A stretch of 10,072 nucleotides of DNA from an uncultured Clostridia bacterium (GCA_905236975.1 CAJOQU010000012.1:1-10072), one strand, 5' to 3'; shown: positions 1 to 8,371, counted from the first letter of the stretch. Program-made: numbers and translations. The notes: generated by a model from the sequence alone, not told the origin.

Positions 1-2
1 CC

Positions 3-386
3 GTTCTGACCCTGCCCGACCACCCGGTCTACATTATTGCCGACGGCCGCCGCCTGTGGCGTGTGTTCGATAATCTGATGAGCAATATCTGTAAATATTC
101 TCAACCCGGCACGCGGGCGTATTTGGAGGTCAAGGAGCAAAACGGCAAGGTGATCATGACCTTCCGCAACATTTCCAAGTACGAGCTGAATATTTCCGGC
201 GAGGAGCTGATGGAACGCTTTGTGCGGGGCGACCGTTCCCGCAATACCGAAGGCAGCGGACTGGGGCTTTCCATCGCCCAAAATCTGGTCGAGCTGCAAA
301 ACGGCCGCCTTGATATGGAGGTGGACGGCGATCTGTTCAAAGTGGTGCTGACCTTTGACCGCTACGAAAGGAAAGCCCTGCCGTGA
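3..386 (+). CDS. Sensor histidine kinase, C-terminal ATPase domain (5' end outside window)
   Basis: The reading frame is open from the window edge, giving about 127 residues, so only the C-terminal part is present. It is the HATPase_c domain of a membrane two-component kinase, which binds ATP and phosphorylates a histidine in the missing upstream part. Visible motifs are the N box (RVFDNLMSNICKYS), an F-box-like ERFVRGDRSRN segment and the G2 box GSGLGLSIAQNLVELQNG. The usual G1 box (DxGxG) is not recognisable: the matching place reads FRNISKYELNISGEELMERF. I recall this variant from clostridial kinases, so it need not mean inactivity. The stop overlaps the next gene's GTG by 4 nt, which suggests translational coupling and one operon with the amidase and ABC transporter. 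The partner response regulator is probably upstream. The family call is firm; the signal sensed is unknown. Confidence 0.9.
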   Translation, partial: VLTLPDHPVYIIADGRRLWRVFDNLMSNICKYSQPGTRAYLEVKEQNGKVIMTFRNISKYELNISGEELMERFVRGDRSRNTEGSGLGLSIAQNLVELQNGRLDMEVDGDLFKVVLTFDRYERKALP

Positions 387-1039
387 GAAAAAAGCGAAGA
401 CTGAAAACATGGGTCAAGGTGATATTGTGCCTGCTGTTGGCCGGCGCCGTTGCCTTTGGCTTTGCCAAACGCCGGTCGCATATTTGGCAGAGCCGATTCT
501 TCACCGGAGCCTCAGGAATGCAAAAAAAGGAGGCGCTTCATAATGTGGAGATGCCCGACTGGGTGGACGTACAGCTGATTCATATACACAATACGGCACG
601 GACCGGCACCGAGCTGGATCAGATCAACAATGTGGTCATTCATTATGTCGGCAACCCCGGTTCGACCGCGCAGAACAATCGCGATTATTTTGACAAGGAA
701 TCCACCACGGTCAGCTCTCATTTTGTGGTGGGTCTTGAAGGCGAGGTGATTCAATGCCTGCCGCTGTGGGAACGCTCGGCCGCCAGCAACCGGCGCAACA
801 GCGACACCGTTTCGATTGAGGTCTGCCACCCGGATGAAAGCGGCAAATTCAGCGAAACAACCTATGACGCGGTGGTCAAGCTTACAGCCTTTTTACTGAA
901 ACAGCTTGATCTTTCGGTGGAGGATGTGATCCGTCATTACGATATCACCGGTAAGCTTTGCCCGTTGTATTATGTAGAGCATGAAGACGCGTGGGAAACC
1001 TTGAAAAAGGACCTTCAAACAGCGCTGTCTGCCATTTGA
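383..1039 (+). CDS. Membrane-anchored N-acetylmuramoyl-L-alanine amidase (Amidase_2/PGRP fold)
   Basis: A 218-residue protein predicted to cut the bond between MurNAc and the stem peptide of peptidoglycan outside the membrane. A basic start (MRKKRRLK) and one hydrophobic segment at about residues 11-28 form a signal anchor with no clear lipobox. The amidase domain spans about 60-215. The zinc ligands expected from T7 lysozyme are visible as H87 (VVIHYVGN), H185 (IRHYDITG) and C193 (KLCP), with the 8-residue spacing of the last two and the catalytic-type lysine K191 preserved. The T7 Tyr46 position appears to be a serine (S112 in SSHF), as in some relatives. No wall-binding repeat is present. 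The GTG start is chosen because it overlaps the kinase stop (GTGA), has AAAGGAAAG about 8 nt upstream, and the next in-frame methionine (residue 46) would remove the anchor. The family is confident; the biological target is inferred. Confidence 0.88.
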   Translation: MRKKRRLKTWVKVILCLLLAGAVAFGFAKRRSHIWQSRFFTGASGMQKKEALHNVEMPDWVDVQLIHIHNTARTGTELDQINNVVIHYVGNPGSTAQNNRDYFDKESTTVSSHFVVGLEGEVIQCLPLWERSAASNRRNSDTVSIEVCHPDESGKFSETTYDAVVKLTAFLLKQLDLSVEDVIRHYDITGKLCPLYYVEHEDAWETLKKDLQTALSAI

Positions 1040-1075
1040 AATCTGTTATCTGTAATTTGATCAAGGAGGACATTT

Positions 1076-3895
1076 ATGTTAGAAACCAAAGAATTAGTCA
1101 AAATTTATGTGCCCGCCAAGGGCGTGCCGGTGACGGCGCTGAACAAAATTTCTCTCAAATTTCCCGAAAAGGGCATGGTATTCCTGTTGGGAAAATCCGG
1201 CAGCGGTAAATCCACTCTGCTGAACGTGTTAGGCGGGCTGGATACTTATGAGGGCGGCGAGATCATCATCAAGGGCGTATCGTCCAAAAACTTTAAGCAA
1301 CAGCATTTTGACAGCTACCGCAACACCTATGTAGGCTTTATTTTTCAAGAATACAACGTGCTGGACGACTTCACGGTGGGCGCGAACATCGCGTTGGCCA
1401 TTGAACTGCAAAACCGCAAGGCCGGCGATGAAGAGGTCAACCGCATTTTAAAGGAAGTCGATTTAGAGGGCTTCGGCGCCCGCAAACCGAACGAGCTGTC
1501 GGGCGGGCAAAAACAGCGTGTGGCCATTGCGCGGGCATTGGTCAAAAACCCCGAGATCATTATGGCCGACGAACCCACCGGCGCGTTGGATTCGGCCACC
1601 GGCAAACAGGTGCTGGACACCTTAAAAAAGCTTTCGGCCAATAAGCTGGTGATCGTGGTTTCACATGACCGCGAATTTGCCGAGCAATACGCCGACCGTA
1701 TCATTGAACTGTCGGACGGCGTGGTCATCGGTGATGTAGAGCTTGACCAAAATACCGTGCCGCAGGCGGCCGCGGAAAATGACGACGCGCTTTCCTTTGC
1801 GGGCAATACCGTCACGGTGCCGGCGGGCTACCACATTACCGAGGAGGATCGTGCGGCGATCAATGCGTATATCGACAGCCTGCAAAACGGCGATTTGACG
1901 GTCAGCATAGCCGGCAAAAAAGCTGTGGGCAAGCGGTTTGTGCCGACCGACGCTTCCAAAATCAAGGTCAGCGACGGCTCGGGCTTTCAACTCATCAAAT
2001 CCAAGCTGCCGATCAAAAGCGCCTTTAAAATCGGCGTCAGCGGTCTGAAATACAAAAAGATTCGCCTGGTCGTGACCATTTTGCTTTCCTGTGTGGCGTT
2101 TGGGCTTTTTGGCTTGTCGGACACCTTCGGTTCCTACAACCATGTGCGCACCTGCACCGATTCGTTGATGGACACCGGTGTGAATTATCTTTCGGCCTCG
2201 AAGGCTAAGTATATCCATGGCAGCGGGCAGAATTTTTGGAACGAATGGGATTATTCGCTTTCTGAAAAAGAAATTGCCGAATTGAGCAAGGGCACCGGCG
2301 TGACCATGCACGGCACCTATTCGCCCGATGACATCGGTCTGGATTTTAGTGATTCTGTCGGCGATCTTTCCGAGGTCAACCCCGGCGATTTTCCTCTTTA
2401 CAACACCTATTTTGGCGGTGGATTTGTCACAATCAATCAAACCGTGCTCAACGAAATGGACTTTCGGCTGTTGGCGGGGCGTCTGCCGGATGGCTCGAAG
2501 GATGAAATCGCCGTCAGTGAATATGTGTTAGAGGTCTTCCGCAAGGGTGGGTACTTTGACGGAAAATCTTACAAAACCCTAAAGGACGGCAGTACCGAGC
2601 CGGATCTACAAAGCGTGATCAACGCGAATGATCTGGTGGGAAAGACCGTCAAAATGGACGACAAAGCTTATACCATTACCGCCGTTGTGGACACCGGCTT
2701 TGATATGGAGCGCTACAGCGTGCTTGCCGACGTCAAGGAACACCAAACAACGGCTCAAAGCCTGATGTATTATTTCCTTTATCAAGAATTCAATTCCGCG
2801 CTCAGGGAAAGCTACACCGGCATGGTCATGGTGGGCGACGGCTATGTGGAGAATCTGGTCAAAAACCGCACGCCCAAGGCCGCCATTACCGAGGGATATA
2901 TGACCTTTTACAGCGATAACGCCGGGATCGACCCTTACTATTTGGCACGTTTGGATGACGTGAAAAACGAAGAGATCGTTTGGATCAACGGGGAAAAGAC
3001 CACGCTTGGTGAAAAAGAGGTCTTGATTTCATCGGATGCGATTTACTTCTACGATGAAGACGGCTCCATTCAGACCGATTATAAAAAGCTGTTGCAAAAA
3101 AACAACAACTTCACCTTGAACGGCAGGGAATTTGCCAATACAAAAGACTGGCTTGAAGAAGACGGCTACACCGTGGTGGGGGTAATTGTGACCGACCGGG
3201 CGGAGGCTTTTGAGGACTTTAACGGCGTGACGGTTAAGCCTGAAACAGAGAAAAAGTCCGGCACCGGCTACAACTTCACTTCTACCCTGGTTTGCGCCGA
3301 CAGCCTGTATAACCGCTTTGCCGAGGGCAATGAATATATCTATCAACTGGCCATCGGCAAAATGCCCGGGACCCGCGACAAGGTGCAAAAGGCCGTAGCC
3401 TTCTGTTACGATGAAACGAACGATCAGAAATATCCCCTGCAAAACGCGGTCACTTATGATTTGGATACCGTGAATGAGGAATTAAAAGAGTTTTCCAAGA
3501 TCTTCTTTTACATCGGTCTGTTTTTCGCGGCCTTCGCGGGATTGATGCTGGCCAACTTTATTGCCACCAGTATTTCCTACAAAAAACAGGAAATCGGCAT
3601 TTTGCGGGCGATTGGTTCCCGCAGCAACGATGTTTTCCGCATCTTCTTTTCCGAAAGCTTTGTGATCGCCATGATCAACTTTGTGCTGTCGGGCATCGGG
3701 GTCGCGGCGGTCACGGTGGCTATCAACAGCATTATACGGTACAACGTGGGATTTTTAGTTACCATTCTGCACTTCGGCATTCGGCAGGTTCTGCTGTTGT
3801 TGGCGGTCAGTCTGCTGGTGGCGCTACTGGCAAGCTTTGTGCCGGTCATGCGCATCGCCTCCAAAAAGCCGATCGACGCGATTCGCAATCGGTAA
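1076..3895 (+). CDS. Fused ABC transporter ATPase/FtsX-type permease with large extracellular domain
   Basis: A 939-residue protein with a MacB-like layout. The N-terminal ATPase (about 1-225) has Walker A GKSGSGKST (39-47), Q-loop Q91, signature LSGGQ (141-145), Walker B IIMADEP (161-167) and H-loop H197. A linker leads to a transmembrane helix at about 328-348, an extracellular region of about 460 residues (350-807), and three helices at about 808-832, 862-884 and 903-925. The GILRAIG motif (841-847) and final PVMRIASKKPIDAIR are typical of FtsX/MacB permeases. Such type VII systems usually act as mechanotransmitters, in peptide or lipoprotein export, or in antimicrobial peptide resistance; it would work as a dimer. 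The start is fixed by AAGGAGG at 1063-1069, 6 nt before ATG. It follows the amidase by 36 nt with no visible promoter, so cotranscription with kinase and amidase is likely. Substrate unknown. Confidence 0.92.
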   Translation: MLETKELVKIYVPAKGVPVTALNKISLKFPEKGMVFLLGKSGSGKSTLLNVLGGLDTYEGGEIIIKGVSSKNFKQQHFDSYRNTYVGFIFQEYNVLDDFTVGANIALAIELQNRKAGDEEVNRILKEVDLEGFGARKPNELSGGQKQRVAIARALVKNPEIIMADEPTGALDSATGKQVLDTLKKLSANKLVIVVSHDREFAEQYADRIIELSDGVVIGDVELDQNTVPQAAAENDDALSFAGNTVTVPAGYHITEEDRAAINAYIDSLQNGDLTVSIAGKKAVGKRFVPTDASKIKVSDGSGFQLIKSKLPIKSAFKIGVSGLKYKKIRLVVTILLSCVAFGLFGLSDTFGSYNHVRTCTDSLMDTGVNYLSASKAKYIHGSGQNFWNEWDYSLSEKEIAELSKGTGVTMHGTYSPDDIGLDFSDSVGDLSEVNPGDFPLYNTYFGGGFVTINQTVLNEMDFRLLAGRLPDGSKDEIAVSEYVLEVFRKGGYFDGKSYKTLKDGSTEPDLQSVINANDLVGKTVKMDDKAYTITAVVDTGFDMERYSVLADVKEHQTTAQSLMYYFLYQEFNSALRESYTGMVMVGDGYVENLVKNRTPKAAITEGYMTFYSDNAGIDPYYLARLDDVKNEEIVWINGEKTTLGEKEVLISSDAIYFYDEDGSIQTDYKKLLQKNNNFTLNGREFANTKDWLEEDGYTVVGVIVTDRAEAFEDFNGVTVKPETEKKSGTGYNFTSTLVCADSLYNRFAEGNEYIYQLAIGKMPGTRDKVQKAVAFCYDETNDQKYPLQNAVTYDLDTVNEELKEFSKIFFYIGLFFAAFAGLMLANFIATSISYKKQEIGILRAIGSRSNDVFRIFFSESFVIAMINFVLSGIGVAAVTVAINSIIRYNVGFLVTILHFGIRQVLLLLAVSLLVALLASFVPVMRIASKKPIDAIRNR

Positions 3896-3924
3896 CGTTC
3901 TATGAAAAATATTTTGGAAACGGC

Positions 3925-3947
3925 GGAGGCGTCGGCGCGGCGCCTCC
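3925..3947 (+). other. GC-rich hairpin just after the ABC transporter gene
   Basis: GGAGGCG (3925-3931) pairs perfectly with CGCCTCC (3941-3947) around a 9-nt loop, about 30 nt after the ABC stop codon. No T-run follows on either strand, so it is not a standard intrinsic terminator. It may shield the 3' end of the ABC mRNA from exonucleases or be incidental. Confidence 0.4.
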
Positions 3948-3987
3948 CGAAAAAAGCGACCTTGATCTAATACGGAATGCGTAAAAA

Positions 3988-4024
3988 GAAAACCCGTGCG
4001 GACATTGTGTTCTGCACGGGTTTC
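3988..4024 (-). terminator. Intrinsic terminator of the glgP-GH13 operon, possibly bidirectional
   Basis: AAACCCGTGC (3990-3999) pairs with GCACGGGTTT (4014-4023), and up to three more inner pairs (one G-U) can form. Read on the - strand the stem is followed by TTTTCTTTTT, a strong U-tract about 50 nt past the GH13 stop codon. On the + strand only TTTC follows, so it would be a weaker terminator for the ABC operon. Its place between convergent genes fits a shared terminator. Confidence 0.85.
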
Positions 4025-4076
4025 TGGCTGTCAACAAACTTGTTTTTAGGTTTTTAGCGGCGGTTTGCGTTTTATC

Positions 4077-5936
4077 TTACGGTTCTTTTACTAAAACGGC
4101 AAAATCTTCGCGGTCAAGTTGCAGGACGCCGTTTTTCGGTTGGGTGCCAAAAACGGAAACAGCGTTGTCAAACGTTGAAGGCACCTGCACACAGGCCGGT
4201 TCACACCAGCGATTGACCGCAACCAGCACGGCACGGTCGCCTTTTTGGCGTATAAATGCAAAACTGCCAAGATCGGCGCAGACCGGCACAAACTCGCCCG
4301 AGGCGAACACCGGGCTTTCGCGCCGGAATTGCCCCAACTTTTGGTAAAACGCCACCAAATCAGCGTTTTCGCGCCCCCAGGGGTAGCCCGCCCGGCAGAA
4401 GGGGTCGCCGTAGCCGGTCAGCCCGGCTTCATCGCCATAGTAAAGCGAGGGCACGCCCGGCAGAGTGTATTGCAGCACGGCCGCCAATTTCAGCCGCCGC
4501 ACGCCAAGGCGCAATTCGTCGGGGGAAAGGTGTTGGGCGGACTGCCATTCGCGATCGCCGCTTTGCTCGCCGTCGCGGGCAAGGCGGGTCAGAATGCGCG
4601 GCGTATCATGCGTGCCGATATGGTTCATCAACAGCCGAACGGTTTGCGGCGGATAGTTTTCCAAAAGCTCCAGCACGGTATCCACCAGGTCTCTTGCGTT
4701 GCCGCCCTTCACATAAGCGATAATAGCCTCGGCCAGCGGGTAGTTCATGACCGAGTCCAGTTGTTTGCCGCGCAAAAACCGACGCCGCACTCCGTAGCTG
4801 ATTTTATTGGTCGCATCCTCCCATACCTCGCCCAGCAGGAAGTTGTCGTCCCCTTCGGCTTTCACGGCAACGCGAATTTGATCCAAAAAGCTGTCGGGCA
4901 GTTCGTCTGCCACATCCAGCCGCCAGCCGCGCACGCCTTTTTTGAGCCAATAACGCAGAACGCCGTCTTCCCCGGTGATAAAATGGGAAAAGGACAGATC
5001 GGTCTCCTCCGTTTCAGGAAGGGAGGGCACGCCCCACCAACAGGCATAATCGTCGGGGAACCGGCGGAATTTATACCAACTGTAATAAGGCGAAGCGGTC
5101 GATTGATACGCCCCCGTTTCGTCATACCGACCGTAACGGTTGAAATAACGGCTGTCGTCCCCGGTGTGGGAAAAAACGCCGTCCAGCAAAATGGAAATTC
5201 CGTATTTTTCGGCCGCTTTGATTAAGGAAAGCAGGTCTTCTTCGTCCCCTAAATGGGGGTCGATTTTTTTATAGTCCGCCGTGTTGTAGCGGTGATTGGA
5301 ATGCGCCTCAAAAATGGGGTTCAAATACAGGCAGGAAACCCCCAGGCTTTGCAGATAGGGCAATTTTTGTTCGATCCCTTTTAAATCGCCGCCATAGTAA
5401 TCGTTGCCAAGGCGGCAGGGATCCTCCCATTGGCGAAAAGCGGGCTGTTTGTTCCAGTCCTCACAGCAAAAGCGGTCGGGCGGGAGGTTCTTTTTTTTCT
5501 GCCCCGAGGCATAAAACCGATCGGGGAAAATTTGGTAGATGATCCCGCCGTCCAGCCAGTCGGGGGTGGTAAAGCCGCGCTCATAGACCGTCAGCTGCCA
5601 ATTTCCCCCCTCGCCCGATACCACGCCTAACGAATGATCGGATCGGGTGACGGCAAATTCGCCGTAATCGCTGGTATAGCGAAAGCAGTACCAGTACAGT
5701 CCCTCGGTCAGGGTGACGTCGCAAGCGTAAAAGCGGTAGCCGTCTAACCAGTCGCCGGGTTCCATGCGAATTTCGCGAAAATCGGGCTCGTCGTCGCGCC
5801 GCAGCCGCAGGAACACGTTATGTACCCGCGCATCACGGTGCAAAAGCACCTTTAGCCGAAGGGGATCCCCTTCGGCTAAAGCGCCTAAATGGCTGCGGTA
5901 TAACGGATTTCTGGAATCATAAGGATAATAGTCCAT
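4077..5936 (-). CDS. GH13 alpha-glucan hydrolase, neopullulanase/cyclomaltodextrinase-like
   Basis: A 619-residue cytoplasmic enzyme (no signal peptide) expected to hydrolyse alpha-1,4 and perhaps alpha-1,6 links in maltodextrins, cyclodextrins or glycogen limit dextrins. An N-terminal beta-domain (about 1-120) precedes the catalytic barrel (about 128-545, opening with GIIYQIFPDRF) and a C-terminal beta-domain. The GH13 signatures are complete: region I DGVFSH (252-257), region II GWRLDVADE with nucleophile D341, region III LLGEVWE with acid/base E370, and region IV HIGTHDTPR with D444. MNYPL (398-401 plus L) is the hallmark stretch of the neopullulanase subfamily. The ATG is one base after the glgP stop (TAA-G-ATG), which argues for translational coupling; the only upstream purine stretch is a weak GTGAAG. 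The exact specificity (neopullulanase, cyclomaltodextrinase or maltogenic amylase) cannot be read off. A perfect 32-bp palindrome lies in its codons about 19-29. Confidence 0.92.
   Translation of the reverse strand: MDYYPYDSRNPLYRSHLGALAEGDPLRLKVLLHRDARVHNVFLRLRRDDEPDFREIRMEPGDWLDGYRFYACDVTLTEGLYWYCFRYTSDYGEFAVTRSDHSLGVVSGEGGNWQLTVYERGFTTPDWLDGGIIYQIFPDRFYASGQKKKNLPPDRFCCEDWNKQPAFRQWEDPCRLGNDYYGGDLKGIEQKLPYLQSLGVSCLYLNPIFEAHSNHRYNTADYKKIDPHLGDEEDLLSLIKAAEKYGISILLDGVFSHTGDDSRYFNRYGRYDETGAYQSTASPYYSWYKFRRFPDDYACWWGVPSLPETEETDLSFSHFITGEDGVLRYWLKKGVRGWRLDVADELPDSFLDQIRVAVKAEGDDNFLLGEVWEDATNKISYGVRRRFLRGKQLDSVMNYPLAEAIIAYVKGGNARDLVDTVLELLENYPPQTVRLLMNHIGTHDTPRILTRLARDGEQSGDREWQSAQHLSPDELRLGVRRLKLAAVLQYTLPGVPSLYYGDEAGLTGYGDPFCRAGYPWGRENADLVAFYQKLGQFRRESPVFASGEFVPVCADLGSFAFIRQKGDRAVLVAVNRWCEPACVQVPSTFDNAVSVFGTQPKNGVLQLDREDFAVLVKEP
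5850..5881. repeat. Perfect 32-bp palindrome inside the GH13 coding sequence
   Basis: CTTTAGCCGAAGGGGA (5850-5865) is followed with no spacer by its exact reverse complement (5866-5881). As RNA it would form a 14-bp stem closed by a GAUC tetraloop, 56-87 nt into the GH13 gene. The encoded residues (ALAEGDPLRLK) fit the family's N-terminal domain and the frame is intact, so it is part of a working gene. There is no U-tract; a translational or mRNA-stability role is only inferred. Confidence 0.9.
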
Positions 5937-5937
5937 C

Positions 5938-8340
5938 TTACTTCACAGGCTTTAAATGCCAAATGTTTTCAGCGTATTCGGCAATGGAGCGGTCGGCCGA
6001 GAAAATGCCCGATTTGGCGATGTTGACCAGCGACATTTGATTCCATACCTTCCGGTCGCGGTACAATTCATCGGCGCGAAGGTGGGCTTTGCGGTAATCG
6101 GCAAAATCGGCCAGCGCCATATAGCGGTCATGCGTCTTCAAGGTGTTGTACAGATTGTCAAAGCTTTTGCCGGCAAGTCCTTGACCGATAAAATCCAACG
6201 CGTTTTTCAGCTCTTCATTGTTGTTGTAATACATCAGCGGCGAATAGCCGTTTTTTTGCAGGGAGAGCACCTCGGGCGTTTGCATGCCGAAAATCAGAAT
6301 GTTCTCATCCCCCACCGCTTGGTGAATTTCCACATTTGCGCCGTCTTCGGTTCCCAATGTGATGGCGCCGTTCATCATCAATTTCATGTTGCCGGTGCCG
6401 CTGGCCTCGGTAGAGGCCAAGGAAATCTGCTCACTGATATCGGCGCTGGGAACCATCAACTCGGCCAGCGTGACGCGATAGTCCTCTAAAAACACGATTT
6501 GCAGTTTATCGCGCACGGCGGGGTCGTTTTGCAGCACATGGGACAGCTGCACGATCATTTGAATAATCTCTTTGGCAAACAGATAACCTGCCGCGGCCTT
6601 GGCTCCGAACAGATAGGTCTTGGGAGTAAAATCGGCGTTCGGGTGGTCTTTCAGCCAAAGGTATTCGGAAACGATGTTCAGCACGTTCAGGTGCTGGCGT
6701 TTGTATTCGTGCAGACGTTTGATCTGCATATCAAAAATTGAATCGGGGTTCAAAGTTACGCCGCAGGCGGACTTAACATGCGCCGCCAGCCGCCGTTTAT
6801 TGGCGGTCTTGATTTCTTGCAGCTGCTGCAGCACGGCGTTGTCATCGTGGTAGGCCATCAGCTTTTCCAGCTCGCTTGCGTTTTGAACAAAACCGTCGCC
6901 GATCAGGTCGGTCAACAGGCCGGTCAAAGCCGGGTTGGCCTGGCACAGCCACCGCCGGTGAGCAATACCGTTGGTCACGCCGGTGAACTTTTCGGGGTGG
7001 ATGGCAGCGTAATCGTGGAACAATTCATCAACCAAAATCTGGCTGTGCAGCTTGGAAACGCCGTTCACGGTGTGGCAGGCAGCCACACAAAGATTGGCCA
7101 TGCGGATCACGCCGTTTTCAATAATGGCGGTGCGCTCGACCGTCTGCGCGTCGTGCGTGGTTTCCCATATTTGGGCGCGAAAACGATTGTCGATCTCTTT
7201 TATGATTTGATAAATGCGGGGAATGCGCGCCTCGATCAGCTCCACCGGCCAGCATTCCAGCGCTTCGGACATGATGGTGTGATTGGTGTAAGCCACCGTG
7301 CCGCAAACAAGCTCCCATGCCTTATCCCACGAATAGCCGCATTCATCCAGCAAAAAGCGCATCAGCTCCGGAATGGCAAGGGTGGGGTGGGTATCGTTCA
7401 GCTGAATGGCCACCTTTTCGGGCAGGTTATCCAGCGTGTTGTACTTGCGTAAATGGCGGTTTAAAATATCCTGTACCGAGGCCGATACCAAAAAATACTG
7501 TTGGCGCAGGCGCAGGGATTTACCTTCAATGTGATTGTCCTCCGGGTATAAGACCTTCGAGATCGTCTCGGTCATGGCGCGTTGCTCAAGTGCGCGCACA
7601 TAATCGCCCTGATTAAAGGCCGACATGTCAAACTCCTGACATTCGGCGCTCCACAAGCGCAGCACGTTGACGGTCTTGCCGTCTTTTCCGGCGATCATCA
7701 TGTCGTAGGGAACAGCATGCACGGTATGGTAACCGATGTGTTCAATGTGGTGGTAACCGCCGTCCCACCATTCCCGAATGGTTCCGTCAAAATTAACATC
7801 GACCGCCGAAGCCGGGCGTTGCTCCAGCCAGACGCCGCCGCCGGGCAGCCAAAAATCAGGCATTTCGGTTTGCCAGCCATCGACCAGTTTTTGGCGGAAA
7901 ATCCCAAGCTCATAGCGAATGCAGTAGCCCATCGCCGGGTAACTGCCGGTGGAAAGCGCGTCTAAAAAGCAGGCGGCAAGGCGACCAAGCCCCCCGTTGC
8001 CGAGCCCCGCGTCCGGTTCAAAGTCATACAGCCGGTCAAGCTTCACATGAAATTTGGCCAGTGCTTTGGCCATGGCGTCGGTCAGTTCCAAATTATACAG
8101 GTTGTTTTTTAAGGAACGCCCCATTAAAAATTCCATACTTAAATAATAGATCTTTTTGGCCTCGCGATCATCCGACTCTTTTTTAAAGGCGGCGCGGCGG
8201 TGGTTCATGATTTCAAGCAGAACCAGCACACAGGCTTTGTAAAAAAGTTCATCGGACGCTTGCTCGGGTGAAACGCCGAAATTATGCGACAGCTTTCGCT
8301 CGATCATGGCGGACAGTTCATCAGGGGTAACGTTATTCAT
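5938..8340 (-). CDS. glgP: Glycogen/maltodextrin phosphorylase
   Basis: An 800-residue enzyme (E. coli GlgP and MalP are about 815 and 797) that phosphorolyses alpha-1,4 glucan ends to glucose-1-phosphate using pyridoxal phosphate. GT35 family blocks run in order: IYYLSMEFLMGRSLKNN (64-80), AGLGNGGLGRLAACFLDAL (111-129), RYELGIFRQ (142-150), AIQLNDTHPTLAIPELMR (311-328), FTGVTNGIAHRRWL (452-465), QIKRLHEYKRQ (539-549) and EASGTGNMKLMMNGA (645-659), where K653 is the PLP lysine. GlgP versus MalP cannot be settled by motif alone. The ATG at 8340 has GGAGAT (8352-8347, - strand) at good spacing and a sigma-A-like promoter just upstream. It is the first gene of a two-gene operon with the GH13 enzyme, its stop lying one base before that gene's ATG. 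No glycogen synthesis gene is in the window. Confidence 0.97.
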   Translation of the reverse strand: MNNVTPDELSAMIERKLSHNFGVSPEQASDELFYKACVLVLLEIMNHRRAAFKKESDDREAKKIYYLSMEFLMGRSLKNNLYNLELTDAMAKALAKFHVKLDRLYDFEPDAGLGNGGLGRLAACFLDALSTGSYPAMGYCIRYELGIFRQKLVDGWQTEMPDFWLPGGGVWLEQRPASAVDVNFDGTIREWWDGGYHHIEHIGYHTVHAVPYDMMIAGKDGKTVNVLRLWSAECQEFDMSAFNQGDYVRALEQRAMTETISKVLYPEDNHIEGKSLRLRQQYFLVSASVQDILNRHLRKYNTLDNLPEKVAIQLNDTHPTLAIPELMRFLLDECGYSWDKAWELVCGTVAYTNHTIMSEALECWPVELIEARIPRIYQIIKEIDNRFRAQIWETTHDAQTVERTAIIENGVIRMANLCVAACHTVNGVSKLHSQILVDELFHDYAAIHPEKFTGVTNGIAHRRWLCQANPALTGLLTDLIGDGFVQNASELEKLMAYHDDNAVLQQLQEIKTANKRRLAAHVKSACGVTLNPDSIFDMQIKRLHEYKRQHLNVLNIVSEYLWLKDHPNADFTPKTYLFGAKAAAGYLFAKEIIQMIVQLSHVLQNDPAVRDKLQIVFLEDYRVTLAELMVPSADISEQISLASTEASGTGNMKLMMNGAITLGTEDGANVEIHQAVGDENILIFGMQTPEVLSLQKNGYSPLMYYNNNEELKNALDFIGQGLAGKSFDNLYNTLKTHDRYMALADFADYRKAHLRADELYRDRKVWNQMSLVNIAKSGIFSADRSIAEYAENIWHLKPVK

Positions 8341-8371
8341 GGATCCATCTCCGTTATTTTATTTGTACTTC

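Noticed and set aside
1661..2440. A 259-residue open frame on the - strand
   Set aside because: Antisense shadow of the ABC transporter gene, basic low-information translation, no supporting signals.
4245..5225. A 326-residue open frame on the + strand
   Set aside because: It lies wholly antisense to the GH13 gene, whose catalytic motifs are intact; its translation resembles no family and it has no ribosome binding site.
6778..7452. A 224-residue open frame on the + strand
   Set aside because: Antisense shadow of glgP, which is full length and conserved.
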